The position numbers were made by a program, and so were the translations under genes. The notes under the pieces were generated by a model. It had not been told where the DNA came from and searched no databases. It saw nothing but the letters and a program-made list of their open reading frames with translations. Below are positions 24,996-33,341 of a stretch of 64,000 nucleotides of DNA, piece after piece (position 1 is the stretch's first letter; the number at the start of each line of letters is the position of its first letter). Source of the stretch: Aestuariibius violaceus (GTDB taxonomy: Bacteria; Pseudomonadota; Alphaproteobacteria; Rhodobacterales; Rhodobacteraceae); NCBI RefSeq assembly GCF_040779325.2, contig NZ_JBFONT020000005.1, positions 1 through 64,000 of the forward strand, read 5' to 3'.

Positions 24996-25895
24996 TCAGG
25001 CCGCGATGCGGATGTCCGGCATCTCAAGGATCTCTCGCGTCTCGGCCACGGTCGCGGGCTCGCGCCCCAGCGAACGCGCCTGTGCGACAGCCTTCTCGAT
25101 CACCTCGGCATTCGTCAGGTGGCGGGCACCGTCCATGTAGGCGTAGTCGCCCAGACCGATTGAAATATGCCCGCCTTCGCGCATGATCTTCTCGGTCAGC
25201 TGGAAGAGGTCGCCCTTGTAGTTCACGACCGTCCAGATGCAGCGGAAATTCTTCGGCAAAAAGGCCGTATGCGCATCCAGCCCCGCCACCGTGCCGGGAT
25301 GGCCGGCAAAGATGATCTCATCCGTCATGCAGAAGCAGATGTAGGCGGGGTCCTTCAGCATCCCCATCTTCAGGAACTGCTCGATCTGCCGCGTGAAGCT
25401 GACGTTCCAGCTGACGAGGTAGGGCTTCAGGCCGTAATGGTCGATGCGCTCGGCAAAGTGCATCAGGGTGCCGGTCGAATTCTTGTAGATCAGGTCGGTC
25501 GTGTCGTAGGCGCCCGTCTCGGGGTTCCACCAATCGACGTTGACGCTGCCGGTGTCCATCGGGGCGAAATCCGGCGCGGTCTCCGCCGATTTCATCATCT
25601 CTTCCACCGCTGCGAACCGGGTCATCGCGTCAGCATCGTTCGCCACATATCCCAGCGTCGGATGGATGAGGACGTCGGATTGCGCCCGGATCCCCGCATT
25701 GGTTTCGAGGTAAAACTCCGGGGCATGATCCGGCGCACCCTCCGCGGTCCGGCCATGGTAGTGAAAGATCGCAGCGCCCGCGTCATAGCAGGCCTTCGCG
25801 TCACGGATAATCTCGTCCGGAAGAAAGGGCACATACGGGTTGCCCACACGCGTCGCCAACTCGTTAACCCGAGCTTCGATGATGATCTTGTCCAA
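24996..25895 (-). CDS. Beta-keto acid cleavage enzyme (BKACE)
   Basis: A 299-residue zinc TIM-barrel enzyme of the BKACE/DUF849 family, which condenses a beta-keto acid with acetyl-CoA to give acetoacetate and a new CoA ester. The start region IIIEARVNELATR, FHYHGR (zinc His pair), a DTGSVNVDWW loop and a C-terminal SIGLGDYAYMDG block fit the family. I chose TTG 25895, because GGGAGGA lies four bases upstream and no ATG fits the family start. It is the first gene of the operon and lies beside the divergent regulator. Substrate side chain is not assigned. Confidence 0.85.
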   Translation of the reverse strand: MDKIIIEARVNELATRVGNPYVPFLPDEIIRDAKACYDAGAAIFHYHGRTAEGAPDHAPEFYLETNAGIRAQSDVLIHPTLGYVANDADAMTRFAAVEEMMKSAETAPDFAPMDTGSVNVDWWNPETGAYDTTDLIYKNSTGTLMHFAERIDHYGLKPYLVSWNVSFTRQIEQFLKMGMLKDPAYICFCMTDEIIFAGHPGTVAGLDAHTAFLPKNFRCIWTVVNYKGDLFQLTEKIMREGGHISIGLGDYAYMDGARHLTNAEVIEKAVAQARSLGREPATVAETREILEMPDIRIAA

Positions 25896-26012
25896 GTCGT
25901 CCTCCCGTCCCGGCAATGCCGGGATAAGGGGATATACCTTGGAACCACTGATATATCTAGCAAAAGTTATATCTTTGTTGTCAAAGCACTCCAATAATAT
26001 TACTTTAGATAT
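25896..26012. promoter_or_regulatory. AT-rich divergent promoter region
   Basis: Only 117 bp separate the BKACE start from the LuxR-type regulator. The centre is far more AT-rich than its surroundings and repeats the word GATATAT/ATATATC (CTGATATATCTAG, AGTTATATCTTTG, TTAGATATATG). This looks like overlapping divergent promoters with operator half-sites. The adjacent PAS-LuxR protein is the natural candidate regulator. Confidence 0.55.
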
Positions 26013-26870
26013 ATGAATGATGTCCCCGACCGTCCTGATGTCGCCGATCTCCTGGCCGATCGGTTTCCCGGCCACACGATGCAGCGGATGCGTACGGCCG
26101 ACGGAAAGTACCGTTATCTCTACGTCAGCTCCGGCGTCCAAAGCTCCTTCGGCCTCGATCCGCAAAAGCTGATGGAGGCCGACGCCGTCGACCATTCCTG
26201 GCTGCACCCCGACGACCGCGCGCGCTTCCTTGACGCGCTCGAGGCGTCGGCGCGCGATCTGGCCCCGCTCGACACGGAGGTCCGCGTGAGAACGCCCGAG
26301 GGTACCTACCGCTGGGTACGATCCCTCGGCCATCCCCGCCGTCGGCCCGACGGGGCCACCATCTGGGACGGCGTTGCGCTTGACGTCACTGATCGGCGGG
26401 AAGCCCTCGAGGCGCTGGAGCGCGCGTTAGCCGAAGCCCGCCGCAGCGAGGTAACCGAGGGGAGGTTCGCCTATATCGCCGCGCAGGACCTTTCCCAGCC
26501 TCTGTCAGAGCTGCGGCGGGCGGTGTCAGCGGTCAGCGCTTCCGATCTGGGTGACAAGCAGGGCATGGCTGTGAAGCTTGCAGAGCTTTCGAAAAAGTTC
26601 GCCCATTTCGAGCGCGCGCTCTCTGCCACGAAGGATCTTGTCGCCTCCGGCAATTCGAGCCCCCAGCCGGATGGCGATAACCGGCCGGACGGCCTTACCA
26701 GACGTCAGAATGAGATCTTGACCTGCCTCCGTGAGGGCATGCCCAACAGAAGGATCGCCGAAGCGCTGGGGATCTCTGAAGGGACGGTGAAGCTGCATGT
26801 CAGTGCGATCCTGAAGCGACTGGGTGTCCGGAACCGCACCGAGGCGGCCCGCCTCGGAGATACTCGCTGA
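26013..26870 (+). CDS. PAS-domain LuxR-type transcriptional regulator
   Basis: A 285-residue regulator. A PAS/PAC sensor fold (about 20-130) ends in the typical RTPEGTYRWVRSLGHPRRRPDG...GVALDVTDRR. A charged, probably coiled helix (about 130-215) follows. The C-terminal LuxR helix-turn-helix (about 225-280) reads LTRRQNEILTCLREGMPNRRIAEALGISEGTVKLHVSAIL. It is divergent from the BKACE-TRAP-E1 operon and probably controls it in response to a small ligand or redox cue sensed by PAS. No receiver domain or histidine kinase is present. Confidence 0.87.
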   Translation: MNDVPDRPDVADLLADRFPGHTMQRMRTADGKYRYLYVSSGVQSSFGLDPQKLMEADAVDHSWLHPDDRARFLDALEASARDLAPLDTEVRVRTPEGTYRWVRSLGHPRRRPDGATIWDGVALDVTDRREALEALERALAEARRSEVTEGRFAYIAAQDLSQPLSELRRAVSAVSASDLGDKQGMAVKLAELSKKFAHFERALSATKDLVASGNSSPQPDGDNRPDGLTRRQNEILTCLREGMPNRRIAEALGISEGTVKLHVSAILKRLGVRNRTEAARLGDTR

Positions 26871-27060
26871 TCGTTTGTCCTCGCCTAGATTGCCTTGGGG
26901 CAGAAGAGCGTCCTTCGAATGATCGTTGAGGGGTGGCCCATTGGGCCACAGGTTACCGTCAAACACCGTCCGAAACGCTCTTGGAGACTCGGCGCATCAG
27001 CCGCCAGAGCGGGCGATGACCTTTCCTTGCTGTCGCCTATGCCGGGCAGATGAAGGCGCT

Positions 27061-27948
27061 TTAGAGCAACGCGCCGTCGGCGACTTCGATGAAACTGCGG
27101 ATCAGCTTGAGGTCGACCTTGTCGGCATGGGCGACAAGGCAGATCGGCAAGGCCTCGGGCATCTCCTCGATCTCGAGGCAGGCGAGGCCGTCCTGGCTCA
27201 CCACCGAGTTTTCCAGAAACGGACCGATGCCGACACCCTGGATGATCGCGTCTTTCATGACGGGAAAAGTCGTGATCGTCGTCACACGGGTGAAGGTGAT
27301 GCCCAGCTTTGCCTGCAGCTTCTTGACGAGGCGTTGGGTCAGCGAGCCTGCCTCGGGCAGCAGGATCCGTTCGTCGCAGATCTCGCGCAGGCTGACCTGT
27401 CGCCTGCCTGCCAGACGGTGGTTGGCGTTCACATAAAGAACGTAGCGTGCCCGGGTGAGTTCGATTGACACAAACTCGTCCGACGGGGCGGGGGCGGCGA
27501 TGATGCCGATATCGGCGGTTCGCCCGCGCAGCATCCGGGTGGCGGTCGTCCAGTCGAAGAGGGCAAAGTCAACCTCGATATCCGGGAACTCGCGGGAGTA
27601 GCGGGAGATCAGTTGAAGAGCGGGCTGGGGGGCGTTGGCGATGACGGTCAGGTGGCCCCCGCGCAGCTGTTCGTAATCGCCGAGCTTTTCGGCGATGAGC
27701 TGTTCGGCACTGAGGTACCGGTCGGCCAAAGCGAAGAGCTCTTCCCCCGCGCGGGTTAGGGAGAGGCCCTCGCGCGTCTGGACGAGGAGGCGGTTGCCCA
27801 CCTGCCGTTCCAGCTTGCCGAGATGCTGGCTGATTGCCGATTGCGTGACCCCCAGCTTACCCGCTGCGGCGGTCATCGACCCTTCCCGCACGGTGTGGGC
27901 GAAGGCACTGATTTGGTGCGGGCTGGGACGGGCTTTGATCTGCTTCAT
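27061..27948 (-). CDS. LysR-family transcriptional regulator
   Basis: A 295-residue LysR protein. The N-terminal winged helix (about 10-70) reads SAFAHTVREGSMTAAAGKLGVTQSAISQHLGKLERQVG. The periplasmic-binding-like effector domain follows. It is divergent from an Ugp-like ABC importer whose ATPase starts 100 bp away, so autoregulation and control of that importer are likely. The 190 bp between this gene's 3' end and the preceding LuxR gene hold nothing recognisable. Confidence 0.9.
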   Translation of the reverse strand: MKQIKARPSPHQISAFAHTVREGSMTAAAGKLGVTQSAISQHLGKLERQVGNRLLVQTREGLSLTRAGEELFALADRYLSAEQLIAEKLGDYEQLRGGHLTVIANAPQPALQLISRYSREFPDIEVDFALFDWTTATRMLRGRTADIGIIAAPAPSDEFVSIELTRARYVLYVNANHRLAGRRQVSLREICDERILLPEAGSLTQRLVKKLQAKLGITFTRVTTITTFPVMKDAIIQGVGIGPFLENSVVSQDGLACLEIEEMPEALPICLVAHADKVDLKLIRSFIEVADGALL

Positions 27949-28047
27949 GCTGCGACTCTATCCGCCATAAGCTCAACTAATATGACGTCACAGAAGAGTG
28001 CCCTTCGCTCCCTAAAGTCGCTGCATCGGGTGAGGCAGGAGCAAGCC

Positions 28048-29202
28048 ATGGCGTCGATCGCGCTGTCCCATATCTCAAAGAGCTTTGGCGACACGCAGGT
28101 TCTGCGCGATGTGTCCCTTTCGATTTTGGATGGGGAATTCGTGACGCTGGTCGGCCCGTCGGGCTGCGGGAAGTCGACACTTTTGCGGATCCTTGCGGGA
28201 CTGGAAGCTGCCGATAGCGGGCATGTGGCGCTGGATGGGCGGGACGTGACGGCCGTACGCCCGGCGCATCGCAATCTGGCGATGGTGTTCCAGTCCTACG
28301 CGCTTTACCCGCATCTGACCGTGGCGCAGAACCTGGCGACGCCGCTGAAGCTGCGCGATCTTGGCCGCACCGGGCGGTTGCCGGTCGTCGGGCCGCTTCT
28401 GGCACGCACGGGCTATGGCGCGATCGGCGAACAGGTGCGGGTGATTGCCGGGATCCTTCAGATCGGACACCTGCTTGACCGCAAGCCGGGCCAGCTATCG
28501 GGCGGGCAGCGACAGCGCGTGGCCCTTGGACGGGCGATGGTGCGTCAGCCGGTGGCGTTCCTGATGGACGAGCCTCTCTCGAACCTCGATGCCGCGTTGC
28601 GGGTCCATATGCGGTCGGAACTGTCCGAGCTTCACCGCCGGCTTGGCGCGACCTTCGTCTACGTGACACACGATCAGGCCGAAGCGCTGACCATGTCGGA
28701 CCGGATGGCGGTCATGATGGGGGGCAATATCCTGCAGTTCGGCAGCCCGGCAGAGGTCTTTGCCGATCCTCGGTCGCTTGCGGTGGCTGAGTTCATCGGG
28801 TCGCCGAAGATCAACACCCTGCCGGGTGAGATCAGCACCGATGGGCGTGTATCGTATCTTGGTGTCGTCTTGAACCGGCGCGTGGGGCAAGGCCGGGTTG
28901 GTCCGGTGACGGTGGGTCTGAGACCTGAGCACCTGTCGCTCAGATCCACGCCGGCCGACGCAACGCTTTCGGGTCGGCTGACCTTCAAGGAGAACCTCGG
29001 GTCGGACGTTTTCCTGCATGCGGTCATTGCAGACGGCCAGCATCGGCTGATCCTGCGGACGGATCCAGCGCGTGCTGCGGCTCTGGCGCTTGGAGACACG
29101 ATCCATGTGGAGGGGCAGCGCAGTGCGGCTTTAATCTTCGACGCAGAGGGCCAGCGTCTGCCAATGACCACCGGGGCCGGCCAGCAGGCCGAGGTCGCCT
29201 GA
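28048..29202 (+). CDS. ABC importer ATPase, UgpC/MalK-like
   Basis: A 384-residue ATPase of the carbohydrate uptake CUT1 group. Walker A is GPSGCGKST, the Q-loop is VFQSYALYPHLT, the signature is LSGGQRQRVALGRA, Walker B is AFLMDEPLSNLD, and the H-loop is VTHDQ. A C-terminal regulatory TOBE-type domain (about 270-370) includes VGLRPEHL. The segment between Q-loop and signature is about 20 residues longer than usual. I chose ATG 28048 behind AGGAG. It heads a co-directional operon with two permeases, a binding protein and a phosphodiesterase. Confidence 0.92.
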   Translation: MASIALSHISKSFGDTQVLRDVSLSILDGEFVTLVGPSGCGKSTLLRILAGLEAADSGHVALDGRDVTAVRPAHRNLAMVFQSYALYPHLTVAQNLATPLKLRDLGRTGRLPVVGPLLARTGYGAIGEQVRVIAGILQIGHLLDRKPGQLSGGQRQRVALGRAMVRQPVAFLMDEPLSNLDAALRVHMRSELSELHRRLGATFVYVTHDQAEALTMSDRMAVMMGGNILQFGSPAEVFADPRSLAVAEFIGSPKINTLPGEISTDGRVSYLGVVLNRRVGQGRVGPVTVGLRPEHLSLRSTPADATLSGRLTFKENLGSDVFLHAVIADGQHRLILRTDPARAAALALGDTIHVEGQRSAALIFDAEGQRLPMTTGAGQQAEVA

Positions 29203-30122
29203 TGCCCGGCTCTCGTGCTCATCTCTGGTTCATTGCGCCTGCGCTGATCCTGATCGTCCTGATCCTCCTGCTGCCGATCGCGCTGGCAGGCGCGATGAGC
29301 TTTACCAACTACGCGCTGGGCAATCCAAGCTTCGACTGGGTGGGATTCGAGAATTACGAGCGGATCTTCACGCGCGCGACCTACGAGCGCATGTTCGGCG
29401 CCTCGTTCCGCTATGTCGCCGTCGTGGTGCCATTCTCGGTCGCGCTGGGTCTTGGCGCGGCACTTCTGATCCATTCGCTGGGCCGGTTCGGGGCGCTCTA
29501 CAAGACGATCTACTTTCTGCCGGTCATGGCGGCGCTGATCGCGATGGCGATTGTCTGGGAGTTCGCGCTGCATCCCACCGTGGGGATCGTCAACCGCATC
29601 CTCGAAAGCTTCTGCGGCACGCCGCTGGAGCTGTGGCCGTGGCATGCCTATGGCTGCGCGGAGGGGTTTCCCCTTTGGCTGTCGGACCGGGACTACGCGA
29701 TCTGGACGGTGGCATTCATCGGCATCTGGCAGGGCTTTGGCTTCAACATGGTCCTCTACCTCGCCGGTCTCACCTCGATCCCGCGCGAGCTGTACCACGC
29801 GGCCGAGATGGACGGCGCGACCAGCGGATGGGAGCGGTTTCGCCTCGTGACCTGGCCGCTTCTGGGACCGACGACGGTCTTCGTCGTCACGATCACCATC
29901 ATCCGGTCGTTTCAGGTCTTCGACACGGTCGAGGCGTTCTATCCGCAGGGCGGGGGACCCGGAAAATCCGTCTACGTGATGCTGTTCGCGATCTACGAAA
30001 AGGCGATCCAGCAGAACCTGATGGGGATCGGGGCGGCGATCACAGTCGTGTTCCTGTTCTTCGTGATGCTCGTCACCCTCGCGCAACGCTGGTTGATCGA
30101 GCGGAGGACGCATTATGTCTGA
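29202..30122 (+). CDS. ABC importer permease, UgpA/MalF-like
   Basis: A 306-residue permease with six to seven helices. The EAA loop ELYHAAEMDGATSGWERFRLVTWPLLGP marks ATPase contact. A periplasmic insertion of about 30 residues with two Cys (ESFCGTPLELWPWHAYGCAEG) lies before the fourth helix and is not typical of standard UgpA. The ATG 29202 overlaps the ATPase stop. The gene overlaps the second permease by 8 bp. Confidence 0.9.
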   Translation: MPGSRAHLWFIAPALILIVLILLLPIALAGAMSFTNYALGNPSFDWVGFENYERIFTRATYERMFGASFRYVAVVVPFSVALGLGAALLIHSLGRFGALYKTIYFLPVMAALIAMAIVWEFALHPTVGIVNRILESFCGTPLELWPWHAYGCAEGFPLWLSDRDYAIWTVAFIGIWQGFGFNMVLYLAGLTSIPRELYHAAEMDGATSGWERFRLVTWPLLGPTTVFVVTITIIRSFQVFDTVEAFYPQGGGPGKSVYVMLFAIYEKAIQQNLMGIGAAITVVFLFFVMLVTLAQRWLIERRTHYV

Positions 30123-31050
30123 CGCGACGCTGGACCGGTCGGCGGTCGCCGATGCCCCCCGGCACCGTTTCTCTGTCGGCGAGGCGACGAAGCACGCCGT
30201 GCTGATCCTGGGTGCGTTGGTCGTGCTGCTGCCGTTCTACGTGATGATTTCCTACTCTCTGAAGGCCCCGGCGGAGCTGATGCAGAATACGGGCGGCTTC
30301 TTCGGCACTCAGGAGCCGTTTCTGGACGCGCGGTGCGTGCTGCTTGGCGGAACCGAGGCCGCCTGCATGGTCAACCCGACAGTCTACAACTACACCTCCG
30401 CCTTCCACGAGGCGCCGTTGCTGCGGTACCTGCTGAACGGCGTGATCGTCACCGTGTCGATCTTCGTCATCCAGGTGATCGTGGCACTTCCCTGCGCTTA
30501 TGCGCTGGCGAAGCTGAGGTTCTGGGGGCGCGACGCTGTTTTCGGACTTGTCCTCTTCTGCCTGCTGATCCCGGTCCACGCCATCGCGCTGCCGCTTTAC
30601 ATCCTGCTTGCGCAGCTGGGCCTGACGAACAGCTATGCCGCGCTGATCATTCCATGGACAATCTCGGTCTTCGGGATCTTCCTGATGCGGCAGTTCTTCA
30701 TGACCGTGCCGGATGATCTGATCGACGCGGCGCGCATGGACGGGATGAGTGAATATAGCATCGTCTGGAACGTCATGCTGCCGACCGCGATCCCGGCGCT
30801 TCTGGCCTTCGCGATCTTCTCCATCGTCGCCCACTGGAACGACTATTTCTGGCCCCGGATCGTCATCACCGGGGACCGGTCGCTCTTTACCCCGCCGCTG
30901 GGCCTGCGGGAGTTCCGCGGCGATGCGGACGGCTCGAATTTCGGGCCGATGATGGCGACCGCCGTCATCATCGTCACCCCGCTGATCGTGGCCTTCCTGC
31001 TGATGCAGCGCCGCTTCATCGAAGGGATCACGCTGACGGGCATGAAATGA
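30115..31050 (+). CDS. ABC importer permease, UgpE/MalG-like
   Basis: A 311-residue permease with six helices and the EAA loop DLIDAARMDGMSEYSIVWNVMLPTAIPA. A cysteine-bearing periplasmic insertion (DARCVLLGGTEAACMVNP) follows the first helix and parallels the one in the partner permease. The gene starts inside the end of the first permease gene. It is followed by an intercistronic hairpin before the binding protein. Confidence 0.9.
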   Translation: MSDATLDRSAVADAPRHRFSVGEATKHAVLILGALVVLLPFYVMISYSLKAPAELMQNTGGFFGTQEPFLDARCVLLGGTEAACMVNPTVYNYTSAFHEAPLLRYLLNGVIVTVSIFVIQVIVALPCAYALAKLRFWGRDAVFGLVLFCLLIPVHAIALPLYILLAQLGLTNSYAALIIPWTISVFGIFLMRQFFMTVPDDLIDAARMDGMSEYSIVWNVMLPTAIPALLAFAIFSIVAHWNDYFWPRIVITGDRSLFTPPLGLREFRGDADGSNFGPMMATAVIIVTPLIVAFLLMQRRFIEGITLTGMK

Positions 31051-31059
31051 GCATCGCGA

Positions 31060-31078
31060 GGGGCGGATGGCCCGCCCC
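31060..31078 (+). promoter_or_regulatory. Intercistronic hairpin before binding-protein gene
   Basis: GGGGCGG and CCGCCCC form a perfect 7-bp stem with a 5-nt loop, 10 bp after the second permease stop. No T-run follows. Such hairpins often protect or separate mRNA segments so that the binding protein is made in excess. Confidence 0.5.
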
Positions 31079-31163
31079 CCGCTTCAGCCCCCTCGCGGGG
31101 ATCATCGACGGATCGGTGCCATCTCACCTGCAAGCCGGTCCGCCAACAGGAGAGAAGTAAGTC

Positions 31164-32429
31164 ATGAAACCCACCCTGACCGCAATGGCGCTGGCGCTTG
31201 CCGCGACCGGTGCAACCGCCCAGAGCCAGGATCCGGTGACGATCGAGTTCGCCTATCCCTACAGCCACCTCTTCGACATCACCTATGAGCGGATTCTCGA
31301 GCGGTTCAACGCCGATCACCCGCACATCACAGTGGAGTTCCGCGCCACCTACGAAAGCTACGAGGACGGCACCAACACGATCCTGCGCGAAGCCGTGGCC
31401 GGAGAGTTACCGGATGTGACGATGCAGGGCCTGAACCGCCAGGCGATCCTTGTCGAACGCGGCATCGCCAAGTCGCTCGAGCCGTTCATTGCGGGGGAAG
31501 AGGATTTCGAGCGCGACGGTTATCACCAGGCGATGCTCGATCTCGGTACATTCGAGGGCGAGGTCTACGGGTTGCCCTTCTCGGTCTCGCTGCCGGTGGG
31601 CTATTACAACATGGAGACGATGGCCCAGGCGGGCTACGACGCCACGAACCTGCCCACCACGTGGGACGAGGTCATCGCGGCCTGCGAGGCGCTGCAGGAA
31701 GCCGGCGTCGACAACCCTGTCTTCTGGGGCTGGAACATCACCGGCAACTGGTTCCTGCAGGCCCTGATGTGGAGCCAGGACGAGCCGACCATGGTGGGCA
31801 ACGATTTCCGCATCGACACACCCGCCGGTCTGACCGCGCTTGAGACGATGCACGGCATCTTCCGCGGCTGCGAGATGCAGAACCTGGAATGGGATGCGGC
31901 GCTGGCGTCGTTCTCAGCAGGCGACATCGGGATGCTCTTCTGGTCAACCTCGGCTGTCGGTGCGGTGGAGCGGAACATGGGCGATTTCACCCTAATGACG
32001 CACGAGTTTCCCGGTCTGACGGAAGATGGCCCGATGGGTCTGCCAGCGGGCGGCAATTCGGCCATGCTGGTCTCCGATTCTGAGGATCCGGCCGAGCTCG
32101 AAGCCGCGTGGCTTTGGCTCACCTACATCACCTCGGGTGAGGGCGCCGCAGATGTGGCGCGGACCACCGGCTACATGCCGCCCAACCAGGCCGCCAATGA
32201 GATCATTCTGGCTGATTTCTACGAGGAAAACCCGACCAAAGCGACCGCCGTGCGCCAGATCGAGCTTCTGCGGGAATGGCAGGCCTATCCGGGCGACAAC
32301 GGCCTTGCTGCCACGCAGGTGATCGCCGACTACCTCGAAGGGATCGTTATCGGCGACTATGACGACATGGAAGTGCTGCAGCAGGAAATGGCCGAAGAGG
32401 TCCAGGACCTGATGCCGGCCGACGGCTGA
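31164..32429 (+). CDS. ABC importer periplasmic binding protein, UgpB-like
   Basis: A 421-residue cluster-B type (family 1) binding protein. A signal peptide MKPTLTAMALALAATGATA is cleaved near ATA-Q. The body follows the UgpB pattern, with FNADHPHITVEFRATYESYEDG, GLPFSVSLPVGYYNMETM and GLPAGGNSAMLVSD. UgpB proteins bind glycerol-3-phosphate and glycerophosphocholine, and the phosphodiesterase gene downstream favours a phosphodiester ligand. The ligand assignment remains inference. A GGAGAG site precedes ATG 31164. Confidence 0.9.
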   Translation: MKPTLTAMALALAATGATAQSQDPVTIEFAYPYSHLFDITYERILERFNADHPHITVEFRATYESYEDGTNTILREAVAGELPDVTMQGLNRQAILVERGIAKSLEPFIAGEEDFERDGYHQAMLDLGTFEGEVYGLPFSVSLPVGYYNMETMAQAGYDATNLPTTWDEVIAACEALQEAGVDNPVFWGWNITGNWFLQALMWSQDEPTMVGNDFRIDTPAGLTALETMHGIFRGCEMQNLEWDAALASFSAGDIGMLFWSTSAVGAVERNMGDFTLMTHEFPGLTEDGPMGLPAGGNSAMLVSDSEDPAELEAAWLWLTYITSGEGAADVARTTGYMPPNQAANEIILADFYEENPTKATAVRQIELLREWQAYPGDNGLAATQVIADYLEGIVIGDYDDMEVLQQEMAEEVQDLMPADG

Positions 32430-32434
32430 TTGCC

Positions 32435-32468
32435 GCGCGCGTCCCGCCTACAGCTGCGGGACGCGCGC
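32435..32468 (+). terminator. Strong intercistronic hairpin
   Basis: Arms GCGCGCGTCCCGC and GCGGGACGCGCGC pair perfectly over 13 bp with an 8-nt loop, just after the binding-protein stop. No T-run follows, so it may attenuate or stabilise rather than fully terminate transcription before the phosphodiesterase gene. Confidence 0.55.
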
Positions 32469-32504
32469 CCTCCGAGCATCACGACAAGAGAAAGGCGGGC
32501 GTCG

Positions 32505-33329
32505 ATGAAACTCCTGCAGCTGACCGATATTCACTTGACGACGCCGGGCAATACGATTGCCGGTCGGGACCCGAACGCGAACTTCGAAAAGGCGCTTGCG
32601 CATGCGCTGGAGCTGCACTCCGATGCCGACGCGCTCTTTATCACAGGGGATCTGAGCGATTGGGGAGAGGCCGATGATTACCGCCGCCTCAAGGCGCGGA
32701 TCGCGGCGCTGCCGATGCCTGTCCACCTGTGCATCGGCAACCATGACGACCGGGCGACTCTTCTGGAGGTCTTTCCGGATCTGGCGGGCGAAGGCGGCTT
32801 TGTTCAGCATGTGATCGATCTGCCGATCGGAACGGCGATCACGCTCGACACGTGGGGGCCCGAGAGCCATGCCGGGCATTTCTGTGAGGCGCGGGCGGCG
32901 TGGCTGTCAGATCAGTTGGCGACGCTCGATGGCCCTGTCTGGCTTTTCATGCACCACAATCCGGTGCCGCTGGGCATCGCACCGATGGATCAGATCATGC
33001 TTCTGGATGCGGAGCGTCTGGCGGCGGCTGTCGCACCGAATGCTGCCAAGATCCGTCATTTGTTCCACGGCCACTGCCACCTGCCGTTGTCAGGCACGCT
33101 CCACGGCATCCCGTTCAGCGCCCCGCGCGGGACCAATCACCAGGGCTGGCCGGATTTCGCAGCGACGCGGATGCTCTCGGGTGCGGATTTGATGGAAGCC
33201 TACGCGGTGATCCTGGTGGATAGGAACAACACCATGATCCACATGGTCGAATTTGGATATGGCGGGGATATCCGCAGTGAGAACACCCCGGAATATGCGG
33301 ATTGGGATAAGCTGACGATGGTGCGCTAG
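32505..33329 (+). CDS. Calcineurin-like phosphodiesterase (GpdQ/CpdA type)
   Basis: A 274-residue two-metal phosphoesterase. Metal ligands are visible in LTDIH (D8, H10), ITGDLSDWG, IGNHDD, MHHN and FHGHCH. Its size and motif spacing fit class III cyclic-nucleotide or glycerophosphodiester phosphodiesterases. There is no signal peptide, so it acts in the cytoplasm. It is the last gene of the ABC operon and would hydrolyse imported phosphodiesters, for example to glycerol-3-phosphate plus alcohol. I chose ATG 32505; upstream codons belong to the hairpin. Confidence 0.88.
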   Translation: MKLLQLTDIHLTTPGNTIAGRDPNANFEKALAHALELHSDADALFITGDLSDWGEADDYRRLKARIAALPMPVHLCIGNHDDRATLLEVFPDLAGEGGFVQHVIDLPIGTAITLDTWGPESHAGHFCEARAAWLSDQLATLDGPVWLFMHHNPVPLGIAPMDQIMLLDAERLAAAVAPNAAKIRHLFHGHCHLPLSGTLHGIPFSAPRGTNHQGWPDFAATRMLSGADLMEAYAVILVDRNNTMIHMVEFGYGGDIRSENTPEYADWDKLTMVR

Positions 33330-33341
33330 TGGCTCTGGCGC

